Of a DNA stretch of 24,988 nucleotides, positions 1-8,492 are shown piece by piece. A model generated the notes under the pieces. The model had not been told where the DNA came from. It saw only the letters and a list, made by a program, of their open reading frames with translations, and made no database searches. Where the stretch lies: NCBI GenBank assembly GCA_039029195.1, contig JBCCGR010000062.1:1-24988 (forward strand). Reading direction: 5' to 3'. A program made the position numbers and the translations under genes. The DNA is from JBCCGR01 sp039029195. Its GTDB lineage: Bacteria; Pseudomonadota; Alphaproteobacteria; Rhizobiales; Rhizobiaceae. Positions within the stretch are counted from its first letter, which is position 1. Each line of letters begins with the position of its first letter.

Positions 1-1
1 T

Positions 2-3000
2 ACATTCGCCCCGGTTGCCAACTACAACGGCACGGTTCCAGCCGTCACCTACACGGTCTCTGATGGCAATGGCGGCACGGACAGTGCCGCCCTCAATCTG
101 ACGGTCACCGCCGTCAACGATGCTCCAACCGCAACGGCGAATGCCTACACAACGGCAGAAGACACCAATGTTTCCGGTAACCTGCTGACAGACGACACGG
201 GAGCGGGAACAGATTCAGATGTGGACGGTGACGCGGTCAACGTTGCACCCGCAAGCATTGGCACCTTTGCCACTGCCCAGGGTGGGTCGGTGACCATCGC
301 CGCCAATGGCTCGTTTACCTATACACCAGCCGCCGATTACAATGGCAATGACAGTTTCACCTATGACGTCACCGATGGCACACTGACAGACACGGCTACG
401 GTGAGCCTGACAGTCACGGCGGTCAATGACGCGCCGGTCGCGAGAGACAACAGCTACAATACGGCAGAAGACACGAACGTATCCGGCAATCTGCTGACCG
501 ACGACACCGGTCTGGGAGCAGATGGAGATGTGGACGGGGATCCGCTGAACCTTGTTCCGGCTTCGATTGGTGTCTTTGCGACCGCCCAGGGTGGCACGGT
601 AACCATCAATGCAGATGGATCGTTTACCTATTCGCCGCCGGCTGGATATTCCGGTGCCGATAGCTTCACCTATGTAATCACCGATGGCGCGTTGAATGAC
701 ACGGCCACGGTGACACTGAACATTGGTGCAGTGAACGACGCACCGGACGCGAACACTGACAATGTGACCGTGATCGAAGACACGGCGACATTGTTGACCA
801 TCACCGCGCCAAGCGATGTTGACGACGACGATACCACGCTGACGATTACGGTGACCGGCATACCAACTGCCGGGCAGGGTGCGTTGACCTATGAGGATGG
901 CGTCGGTGCCACCCACGCGATCAATGTTGGCACGGTTCTGACCTATGCCGATCTTGCCCGTGTGACATTCACACCTGTGGCAGATTATGCCGGAACGGTT
1001 GATGCCTTTACCTACACGGTGAGGGACGATGAGGGCGCGAACGACGCCGGTTCTGTTGGCACCGTGAACATTTCGATCACGCCGCAAAACGATGCCCCGG
1101 TGGCCGTCAATGATGGTCCGGTGAACACCAATGAGGACACGCCGGTCACAATCACCCCTGTTGCGGACAATGATACTGACGTTGAAGGAGACACGCTCAC
1201 GATCACGGAAATAAACGGCGTTGCAATTGCCGCGGGTGCCACAGCAAATGTGGCAAACGGTACGGTGACTTTGAACGTTGATGGTCGCACGGTGGTTTTC
1301 ACACCGACGTCGAACTTCAACGGCGCGACATCGTTTACCTACACGATCTCGGATGGCAATGGCGGCACGGACACCGCGACCGTCAATGTGAATGTTGCTG
1401 CCGTTAACGACGCACCGGTTGCGCAAAATGATGGACCGATCTCCGTCAACGAGGACAGTTCGGTCACCTTCACACCCGTGACGGACAATGACAGCGACAT
1501 TGATGGCGATGCGCTGACGATCACTGAGATTGATGGCAACGCTATTCTACCTGGCGGTAATGCGGCGGTCACAAATGGTACAGTAGCGCTCAATGCGGAC
1601 GGACGGACCGTGACGTTCACACCGACTGCTGATTACAACGGGCCAGCCAGCTTCAACTACACGGTTTCTGACGGCAATGGCGGTGCGGACACGGCGACAG
1701 TTTCTCTGACCGTTCAACCGGTTAACGATGCTCCAACCGCAAACGCCGATGGCTTCACCACGCCGGAAGACGTTGCCGTTACGGTTGACGTGACCGACAA
1801 TGACAGCGATGTGGATGGCGATGCCCTCACAATCACCGAAGTGGATGGCCAGGCAATCACGGACGGTGGCGCCTCTGTTGCGGTGACCAATGGTTCCGTT
1901 CAGCTGGTCGGTGGAGAGCTGGTGTTTACGCCAACTGCCAACTACAGCGGGCCGGTGAGCTTCGATTATACGGTTTCTGACGGCAGCCTGACGGCAACGG
2001 CAACGGCCACGGGCACCGTGAATGCGCTCAATGATGCACCGACGGCCACAAATAATCAGTACACCACCAATGAGGATACCGCAGTTGGCGGCAACCTTCT
2101 GACCGACGATACTGGGGCAGGGGTCGATTCCGATATCGACGGTGACCCGGTGAGCGTTGACAGCGCCTCGGTTGGCACGTTTGTGACGGCACAAGGTGGC
2201 ACAGTGACGATTGCCGCAAACGGCAACTTCACCTACACGCCGCCAGCAAACTATTCGGGTGCAGATACCTTCAGCTATCGGGCGACAGATGGTGCCTCGG
2301 TGGACATTGGTCAGGTGTCGATCACGGTAACTGCGGTGAATGACGCGCCAAATGCCGTCAATGACGGTCCGGTGACCACAGCAGAAGACACGCCGGTCAC
2401 CATCACCCCGGTAACTGACAATGATACGGATGTAGAAGGCAATGGCCTTGGCATCACGGCGATCAATGGGACGAATGTTTCACCCGGCGACACGATCGCT
2501 GTTGCCAATGGCAGCGTATTTGTTGCGCTCAACGGCACCACTGTCATCTTTACGCCAACGACCAACTACAACGGTGCGACGTCATTCGACTACACCATCT
2601 CTGATGGCAATGGTGGCTTTGATACGGCAACCGTGTCGGTCAATGTCACGCCGGGCAATGATGCGCCGACAGCAGCAAATGATGGATTTACTGTCGCTGA
2701 AGATGCGAGTGTGACCATCGATGTCACCGACAATGACATTGACATTGATGGCGACGCACTGACGGTCACACAGGTCAATGGCAACCCGATCTCGGAAGGC
2801 GGTGCCTCTGTTGCAGTCACCAATGGACGTGTTGCTCTTGTCGGCGGTGAACTCGTGTTCACCCCGAATGCAAATTACAATGGCCCGGCATCGTTTGACT
2901 ACACCGTGTCGGATGGATCCTTAACTGCGACCGCAACCGTGTCTGGCACTGTCACGGCGGTAAATGACGCACCGGTTGCCGTGCTGAACTCCTATTCCAC

Positions 3001-6000
3001 GCCAGAAGACGTGGCGCTTGCTGGAAACCTCATCACGGATGATACCGGTGCCGGCGTTGATTTTGACATCGATGGCGATGCACTGTCGGTTGATCCAGCC
3101 ACCGTCGGAACCTTTGTGACTGCACAAGGCGGAAGCGTGACCATCAATGCCGATGGCTCGTTCCTGTATACGCCGTTGCTCAACTTCGCTGGCCAGGATT
3201 CGTTCACTTACACAGTGACCGACGGAACTGCGAGCGATTCGGCACCCGGACAGATCATCATCAATGTGAACAACACAGATGACACGCCGGATGCGGTCAA
3301 CAACAGTTACACGCTTGTTGAAGACACAACTGTCATCGGGAACCTCATCACCGACAATACCGGTGAAGGCGTCGATTCTGATCCGGATGGAAATCCGCTG
3401 ACAATTGATGCCGCATCGGTCGGCGTGTTCGCAACTGCGCAGGGTGGCAGTGTCACCATCGCCGGTGATGGATCTTTCTCCTATACCCCGGCCGCCAATT
3501 ATCATGGCGCCGACAGTTTCACCTATACGCTGACCGATGGAACATTTGTCGATACGGCGACCGTCAATCTCACGGTCACCGCGTTGAATGACGCCCCGAA
3601 CGCTGTTGCCAATGCGTACACGGTGAATGAGGATACGGCTCTTCTTGGAAATCTGATCGGCGACGATACAGGTGCTGGAACGGACTCCGATGTGGATGGT
3701 GACACGCTTGTCATCGATGCCGCCTCTGTGGGAACCTTTGCAACCGTTCAGGGTGGCTCAGTGACGATCGCTGCCAACGGTTCGTTCTCCTACAATCCGG
3801 CTGCGAACTTCAGCGGAGCGGATTCCTTCACCTACACCGTGAGTGACGGGAATGGTGGCACGGACACGGCAACAGTTTCCCTGACCGTGAATGCCGTCAA
3901 TGACGCGCCGGTCGCCAACAATGATGGCCCAACGACGGCTGAAATCGGTGTGCCGCTGACGCTTACGCCTGTCACAGACAATGACACAGACGCGGAAGGA
4001 ACACCGCTCACGATCACAGAAATTGATGGCAATGCGATTGTTCCGGGCGGCAATGTGGTGCTGGCGAGCGGCACGGTGACCTTGCAGCCGGATGGCCGGA
4101 CGCTGACGTTCAATGCTAATGAGAATTATAATGGTGCGGCAAGCTTCACCTATCGTGTCTCAGATGGTGCACTGTCAGACACGGCGACCATCTCACTGAA
4201 CGTCATTCCGTCAACCACCCGTCCGGTGGCAAACAATGATGGTCCGGTGATCGTGTCACAGGATACGCCGAGAACCTTCACCCCGGTGACCGACAATGAC
4301 ACCGATCCGAATGACGACACGCTGACAATTGTTCAGATCGATGGCAATGCCATCGCTCCCGGTGGAACGGTTGCTGTCGCCAATGGTTCGGTGACGTTGG
4401 GAATTGATGGCTCCACCGTCACTTTCACACCGACCGGCGGATACAACGGACCAGCGACATTTGACTACACGATTGATGATGGCAACGGAAACCAGGATAC
4501 GGCAACCGTAACCCTCTCCGTGGTCTTCACCAATGAAGCGCCGGATGCTGTAGCCGAAACTGTAAACGTGAACGAAGATACGGCCTCAGTGCTTCCGATC
4601 ACCGTGCCGAGTGATGTGGATGATGCGACAAGCGTCCTGACGGTCACGGTTACTGCGATTCCGAACGTGACACAGGGAACACTGACCTACGAAAACGGTG
4701 TGGGAACGGTGCTCCCGGTTTCCGTCGGCACTGTTATGCGTGCCGATGATCTCAGCCGGGTGACGTTCACGCCGGTTGCCAACTACAATGGCACGGCGGA
4801 CGCCTTCACATACACCGTGACGGACGATTCCAACTATTCCGACGCGGGTTCGAATGGTTCTGTGACAATTGTCGTTGATCCGGTGAATGATGCACCGGTT
4901 GCACAGAATGATGGCGTTCACACCCTTGCGGAGGACACTTCGATTGTGCTGACACCTGTCGATGATAACGACACGGATATCGAGGGAGATGCGCTGACGA
5001 TTTTCGCTATCGACGGCAATCCGATTGCTGCTGGTGGATCAATCGCGGTTGGCAACGGCACGGTTGCGCTTGCTGCTGATGGAAAGACCGTCACGTTTAC
5101 GCCGACTGCCAATTTCAACGGCAACACGTCGTTCAACTACACCATTTCGGATGGCAATGGCGGCACCGATTCTGCCAGCGTGTTCCTCAGGGTCACACCA
5201 GTCAACGATGCTCCAACTGCGCAGAATGACGGGCCAATCGCGGTTCTGGAAGATAACAGCGTCACAATCACGCCGGTCACAGACAATGATAGCGATATTG
5301 AGGGTGACGCGCTAACGATCACCGAAATTGATGGCAATGCAATTCTGCCGGGTGGCACGCAGAATGTGGCAAACGGAACCGTTGCGCTTGCGGCTGACGG
5401 CACCACGCTGACCTTTACGCCGGTTGCCAACTACAACGGCCCTGCAAGTTTCACCTACACGATCTCTGATGGGAATGGTGGTACGGATACGGCAACCGTC
5501 AACGTCAATGTTCAACCAGTGAACGATGCGCCGGTCGCACAGAACGATGGGCCGATTGTCACAAATGAAGACACACCAGTTGTTTTGACGCCTGTTGATG
5601 ACAATGACAGCGACATCGACGGTGATGCGCTGTCGATCACTGAGATCAACGGCAACGCGATTGCACCGGGCGGGTCCCTGGCAGTTGTTAACGGCACCGT
5701 TGCGCTTGCCGGTGACGGCAGAACACTGACGTTCACTCCGGCGGCCAACTACAATGGTCCGGCGTCGTTCGTGTACAATGTTTCTGACGGCAATGGCGGC
5801 ACAGACACGGCGACGGTGAACATTACCGTCAATGCGGTCAATGATGCTCCGGACGCGGTGAATGATGGAACGTTCAACGCCGTTGAAGATACGGCCTTTA
5901 TCCTCACGCCGGTGACCGACAATGATACCGATGTGGAAGGTGATGCGCTGACCATCACTGCAATTGGCGGGAATGCGATTGCACCCGGTGGCTCAGTGGC

Positions 6001-6847
6001 CGTTGCCAATGGCACGGTGACCCTTGCCGGTGACGGCACCACGCTGTCCTTTGTTCCGGCCGCCAACTACAATGGTCCCGCGAGCTTCACCTACACGATC
6101 TCCGACGGAAATGGTGGAACAGACACGGCCCAGATCAATCTCAACGTCATGTCAGTGAACGATGCGCCAGTCGCGCTCAATGACGGGCCGTTCACCACCA
6201 ATGAAGATACGCCAGTAACGCTTACACCGGTTGTAGACAATGACACAGACATTGACGGCGACACGCTGACGATCTCGGCAATCAACGGAATTCCGGTTGC
6301 TGCGGGCGGAAGCGTTGCTGTTGCCAATGGCACGGTGATCGTGGCGCCAGATGGGCGGACAATCGCATTTGTCCCAACCGCCAATTACAGCGGTCCGGCA
6401 ACATTCAACTACACCGTCTCCGATGGAAATGGCGGAACCAACCCAGCGACCGTCAGCGTTACCGTCGATCCGGTCAATGATGCGCCGGATGCGGCGAACG
6501 ATGCCGTCGCTGTGATTGAAGACACGGCCACGCTTCTCACCATCACGGCACCAAGCGACATTGATGATCTCACGGCAAACCTGTCGGTGCATGTCACGGC
6601 AATTCCAACCGCTGCGCAGGGAACACTGACCTACGAGGATGCCATTGGCACGGTGCGCCCGGTGACAGTGGGAATGGTCCTGACAGTTGATGATCTCAAT
6701 CGGGTCACATTTACGCCGACCGCCAACTACGCCGGAACCGTCGATGATTTCCGCTACACCGTTCGCGATGACGATGGTTTGGCGGACGCTGGTTCGAACG
6801 GAAGCGTTTCGATCACCATCACACCGCAGAATGACCAGCCGACAACC
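2..6847 (+). repeat. Tandem protein-coding repeat array, 21 full units in three subfamilies
   Basis: Units can be cut at the VNDAPVA junction. Subfamily A (NLLTDDTGAGxDSD...VGTFATAQGGSVTI, about 103 residues) occupies units 1, 2, 7, 10, 11 and 12. Subfamily B (NDGP...EDTPVT...DNDTD...GNAIxPGG...VANGTV, about 106 residues) occupies units 4, 5, 8, 13, 14 and 16-20, with a shorter variant (VDVTDND...GGASVAVTNG) at units 6 and 9. Subfamily C (IEDTATLLTITAPSD...GTLTYEDGVG, exactly 118 residues) occupies units 3 (752-1105), 15 (4550-4903) and 21 (6494-6847). The nucleotide sequence of the units has diverged much more than the protein, so the array is not freshly amplified. Confidence 0.9.
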
Positions 6848-8296
6848 ATCGGCACGAAAGGTCCGTTCTCGTTTGACGATGCTGAAGCGGTATCGTTCAC
6901 GACAGGTGATCTGTTCAATGATGTGGATGGCGATACACTGGCTTACAGTGCAACCGGCCTGCCAGCGGGGCTCTCTATTGATCCGGCAACCGGCGTCATT
7001 TCCGGAACGCTGGCATCCAACGCTTCTCAGTCGGGGCCGTATCGAATTGAGGTCACTGCACGAGATCCGGGTGGGCTGACCAGCACTGCTTCCATTGATG
7101 TGGATGTGGCGAATGTTGCGCCAGTGACGACAGGTTCTGCATCTTCGTCACTAATCGAAGGCGAGGCTGTAGTTGTCTCGAGTTCCGGTCTCTTCAACGA
7201 TCCGGACGGCGACACGCTCACCTATTCCTCCGCAAACCTTCCGTCCTGGCTAAGCCTGGATGCGGCGACAGGTGAGTTGACAGGAACCGTGCCAACTGGA
7301 AGCGCGGGAACGCTGACCTTCACCATTGCTGCAGACGATGGACAGGGCGGTCGGACAAGCACAACCGTATCGCTCGCTATCACAGCACCCGCGCCCGTGG
7401 CAGCTTCTTCCGCACCAACCGCGCCTGCAGCGGCACCGGTTGCTGCACCGCAGGCACCTGACAATGACCCGACTGATGCCAGAGTGGTGTCTGCCGGTGA
7501 AGAAGAGCGCAGCGACGACGCTATTCCGGATCAGGACCCGCTTGCGAACGATGGAGAAGAAGAAGAGCTCGAGGCTGACGTTCAGCCTTTCCTTACAGAT
7601 GCTGCTGAATCCCTCGATGACCTCGATCCGGTCACCAAACTTGATGACGCCAATGGCATCGTTTTGACCACCGTTGAGGGCATCAAGTCTCTCAACGGGC
7701 TTGGAAACGAGAAGGAAAAATCAACACCGGTCACCGACAAGGTCGAGGAGATTGACCGCCTCGTTGGCCGCGAACGCAGCGTTTATGGCGGGATTTCCAC
7801 GGCGGAATCCACCTTCGAAGCGGAAGGTCTCGCTGGATTCTCGCTGAAGTTCGATGTGGGTGATAGTGAAGATGGAGCCATCGGCAGCGACCGCAGCGGC
7901 AAGCTCAACATGGAAACCTATGTTCGGGAGCGAATTCTCTATCTCGACATCACAAACACGCTGGATCCGGTCACCGAGGGACGCGTAGAACGCTACAACG
8001 TTGAACCGGTCGACGGCAAAAAACTGCCCGACTGGATCCGAATTGCGCGCGATGGTTTCGTGATCATCCAGCGGCCGGCTCACATCAGCCTGCTTGATCT
8101 TCGCGTCACTGCAATTCTCGAAGATGGCACCGAGATTTCCCGCTCTGTGCGGATTGATGCGCCGACCGGTGAGATTCAACCACTCGCCAATGTGGAAACC
8201 GGTCCGGGACGTTTCATTGATCAGCTCCGCCAGACGATCCATGCGGAAAATCGAGCGGGCGCCGAATTGGAATGGACGCTGGCGGAACGTCAATAA
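2..8296 (+). CDS. Giant tandem-95 / cadherin-like repeat surface protein (5' end outside window)
   Basis: The reading frame is already open at base 2 and encodes repeat sequence, so the true start lies upstream; the GTG at 221 is an internal valine. The visible 2,764 residues contain a partial repeat, 21 complete repeats of about 100-118 residues with the junction motif VNDAPVA and an early EDT motif, two He_PIG/CADG-like Ig domains (about 6848-7130 and 7131-7390), a Pro/Ala then Glu/Asp-rich linker (about 7390-7780), and a non-repetitive C-terminal domain (about 7780-8296) with LPDWIRIARDGFVIIQRP. The many DxDGD/DND motifs are typical of Ca2+-stiffened extracellular adhesin stalks. By family this is a secreted or surface-attached adhesin. 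I see no RTX nonapeptides (GGxGxDxLx), LPxTG or autotransporter barrel, so the export route is not the classical RTX one. The next gene is a TolC-family protein, which suggests a dedicated exporter. Family sure; role inferred. Confidence 0.93.
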   Translation, partial: TFAPVANYNGTVPAVTYTVSDGNGGTDSAALNLTVTAVNDAPTATANAYTTAEDTNVSGNLLTDDTGAGTDSDVDGDAVNVAPASIGTFATAQGGSVTIAANGSFTYTPAADYNGNDSFTYDVTDGTLTDTATVSLTVTAVNDAPVARDNSYNTAEDTNVSGNLLTDDTGLGADGDVDGDPLNLVPASIGVFATAQGGTVTINADGSFTYSPPAGYSGADSFTYVITDGALNDTATVTLNIGAVNDAPDANTDNVTVIEDTATLLTITAPSDVDDDDTTLTITVTGIPTAGQGALTYEDGVGATHAINVGTVLTYADLARVTFTPVADYAGTVDAFTYTVRDDEGANDAGSVGTVNISITPQNDAPVAVNDGPVNTNEDTPVTITPVADNDTDVEGDTLTITEINGVAIAAGATANVANGTVTLNVDGRTVVFTPTSNFNGATSFTYTISDGNGGTDTATVNVNVAAVNDAPVAQNDGPISVNEDSSVTFTPVTDNDSDIDGDALTITEIDGNAILPGGNAAVTNGTVALNADGRTVTFTPTADYNGPASFNYTVSDGNGGADTATVSLTVQPVNDAPTANADGFTTPEDVAVTVDVTDNDSDVDGDALTITEVDGQAITDGGASVAVTNGSVQLVGGELVFTPTANYSGPVSFDYTVSDGSLTATATATGTVNALNDAPTATNNQYTTNEDTAVGGNLLTDDTGAGVDSDIDGDPVSVDSASVGTFVTAQGGTVTIAANGNFTYTPPANYSGADTFSYRATDGASVDIGQVSITVTAVNDAPNAVNDGPVTTAEDTPVTITPVTDNDTDVEGNGLGITAINGTNVSPGDTIAVANGSVFVALNGTTVIFTPTTNYNGATSFDYTISDGNGGFDTATVSVNVTPGNDAPTAANDGFTVAEDASVTIDVTDNDIDIDGDALTVTQVNGNPISEGGASVAVTNGRVALVGGELVFTPNANYNGPASFDYTVSDGSLTATATVSGTVTAVNDAPVAVLNSYSTPEDVALAGNLITDDTGAGVDFDIDGDALSVDPATVGTFVTAQGGSVTINADGSFLYTPLLNFAGQDSFTYTVTDGTASDSAPGQIIINVNNTDDTPDAVNNSYTLVEDTTVIGNLITDNTGEGVDSDPDGNPLTIDAASVGVFATAQGGSVTIAGDGSFSYTPAANYHGADSFTYTLTDGTFVDTATVNLTVTALNDAPNAVANAYTVNEDTALLGNLIGDDTGAGTDSDVDGDTLVIDAASVGTFATVQGGSVTIAANGSFSYNPAANFSGADSFTYTVSDGNGGTDTATVSLTVNAVNDAPVANNDGPTTAEIGVPLTLTPVTDNDTDAEGTPLTITEIDGNAIVPGGNVVLASGTVTLQPDGRTLTFNANENYNGAASFTYRVSDGALSDTATISLNVIPSTTRPVANNDGPVIVSQDTPRTFTPVTDNDTDPNDDTLTIVQIDGNAIAPGGTVAVANGSVTLGIDGSTVTFTPTGGYNGPATFDYTIDDGNGNQDTATVTLSVVFTNEAPDAVAETVNVNEDTASVLPITVPSDVDDATSVLTVTVTAIPNVTQGTLTYENGVGTVLPVSVGTVMRADDLSRVTFTPVANYNGTADAFTYTVTDDSNYSDAGSNGSVTIVVDPVNDAPVAQNDGVHTLAEDTSIVLTPVDDNDTDIEGDALTIFAIDGNPIAAGGSIAVGNGTVALAADGKTVTFTPTANFNGNTSFNYTISDGNGGTDSASVFLRVTPVNDAPTAQNDGPIAVLEDNSVTITPVTDNDSDIEGDALTITEIDGNAILPGGTQNVANGTVALAADGTTLTFTPVANYNGPASFTYTISDGNGGTDTATVNVNVQPVNDAPVAQNDGPIVTNEDTPVVLTPVDDNDSDIDGDALSITEINGNAIAPGGSLAVVNGTVALAGDGRTLTFTPAANYNGPASFVYNVSDGNGGTDTATVNITVNAVNDAPDAVNDGTFNAVEDTAFILTPVTDNDTDVEGDALTITAIGGNAIAPGGSVAVANGTVTLAGDGTTLSFVPAANYNGPASFTYTISDGNGGTDTAQINLNVMSVNDAPVALNDGPFTTNEDTPVTLTPVVDNDTDIDGDTLTISAINGIPVAAGGSVAVANGTVIVAPDGRTIAFVPTANYSGPATFNYTVSDGNGGTNPATVSVTVDPVNDAPDAANDAVAVIEDTATLLTITAPSDIDDLTANLSVHVTAIPTAAQGTLTYEDAIGTVRPVTVGMVLTVDDLNRVTFTPTANYAGTVDDFRYTVRDDDGLADAGSNGSVSITITPQNDQPTTIGTKGPFSFDDAEAVSFTTGDLFNDVDGDTLAYSATGLPAGLSIDPATGVISGTLASNASQSGPYRIEVTARDPGGLTSTASIDVDVANVAPVTTGSASSSLIEGEAVVVSSSGLFNDPDGDTLTYSSANLPSWLSLDAATGELTGTVPTGSAGTLTFTIAADDGQGGRTSTTVSLAITAPAPVAASSAPTAPAAAPVAAPQAPDNDPTDARVVSAGEEERSDDAIPDQDPLANDGEEEELEADVQPFLTDAAESLDDLDPVTKLDDANGIVLTTVEGIKSLNGLGNEKEKSTPVTDKVEEIDRLVGRERSVYGGISTAESTFEAEGLAGFSLKFDVGDSEDGAIGSDRSGKLNMETYVRERILYLDITNTLDPVTEGRVERYNVEPVDGKKLPDWIRIARDGFVIIQRPAHISLLDLRVTAILEDGTEISRSVRIDAPTGEIQPLANVETGPGRFIDQLRQTIHAENRAGAELEWTLAERQ

Positions 8297-8407
8297 TCGG
8301 TCCCGCATTGCCAAAAACAACGCCTGGGCACCAACTGGTGCTCAGCTCCAATGCGCTGTGCACTCGGCCGTTCTTATGGTGAATCATCAGTAAAAATTCG
8401 GCTCCGT

Positions 8408-8422
8408 TTAAGGAAATATTAG
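8408..8422 (+). promoter_or_regulatory. CtrA-like motif TTAA-N7-TTAG upstream of the tolC-like gene
   Basis: The 15-mer TTAAGGAAATATTAG differs from the alphaproteobacterial CtrA consensus TTAA-N7-TTAA at one base. It lies about 70 bp before the likely start of the TolC-family gene in a 196-bp gap, where a promoter is expected. A single near-match of this kind can arise by chance, so it is only a candidate. Confidence 0.25.
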
Positions 8423-8492
8423 CCATACTTTCAGATGCTGGCGTCCGAGAGTGCGGGCTTGTGCTCGTCTCAAAGTCTACAAGGGGCCAGTT

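Noticed and set aside
221..223. GTG at 221 as the start of the giant protein
   Set aside because: The same frame is open to base 2 and encodes repeat sequence, so this is an internal valine.
215..1426. 403-codon open frame on the minus strand inside the giant repeat gene
   Set aside because: It exists because the repeats share a biased codon pattern; the product is Cys/Arg/His-rich low-complexity sequence, and similar antisense frames recur in later repeats.
752..6847. Periodic DNA in the left third as a CRISPR or satellite repeat
   Set aside because: The period is protein-domain sized, lies wholly in one reading frame, and the DNA copies are diverged; no short identical repeats with spacers.
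8326..8343. Hairpin after the giant gene as an intrinsic terminator
   Set aside because: A 7-bp stem (GGGCACC / GGTGCTC) is present but no T-run follows, so termination cannot be claimed.
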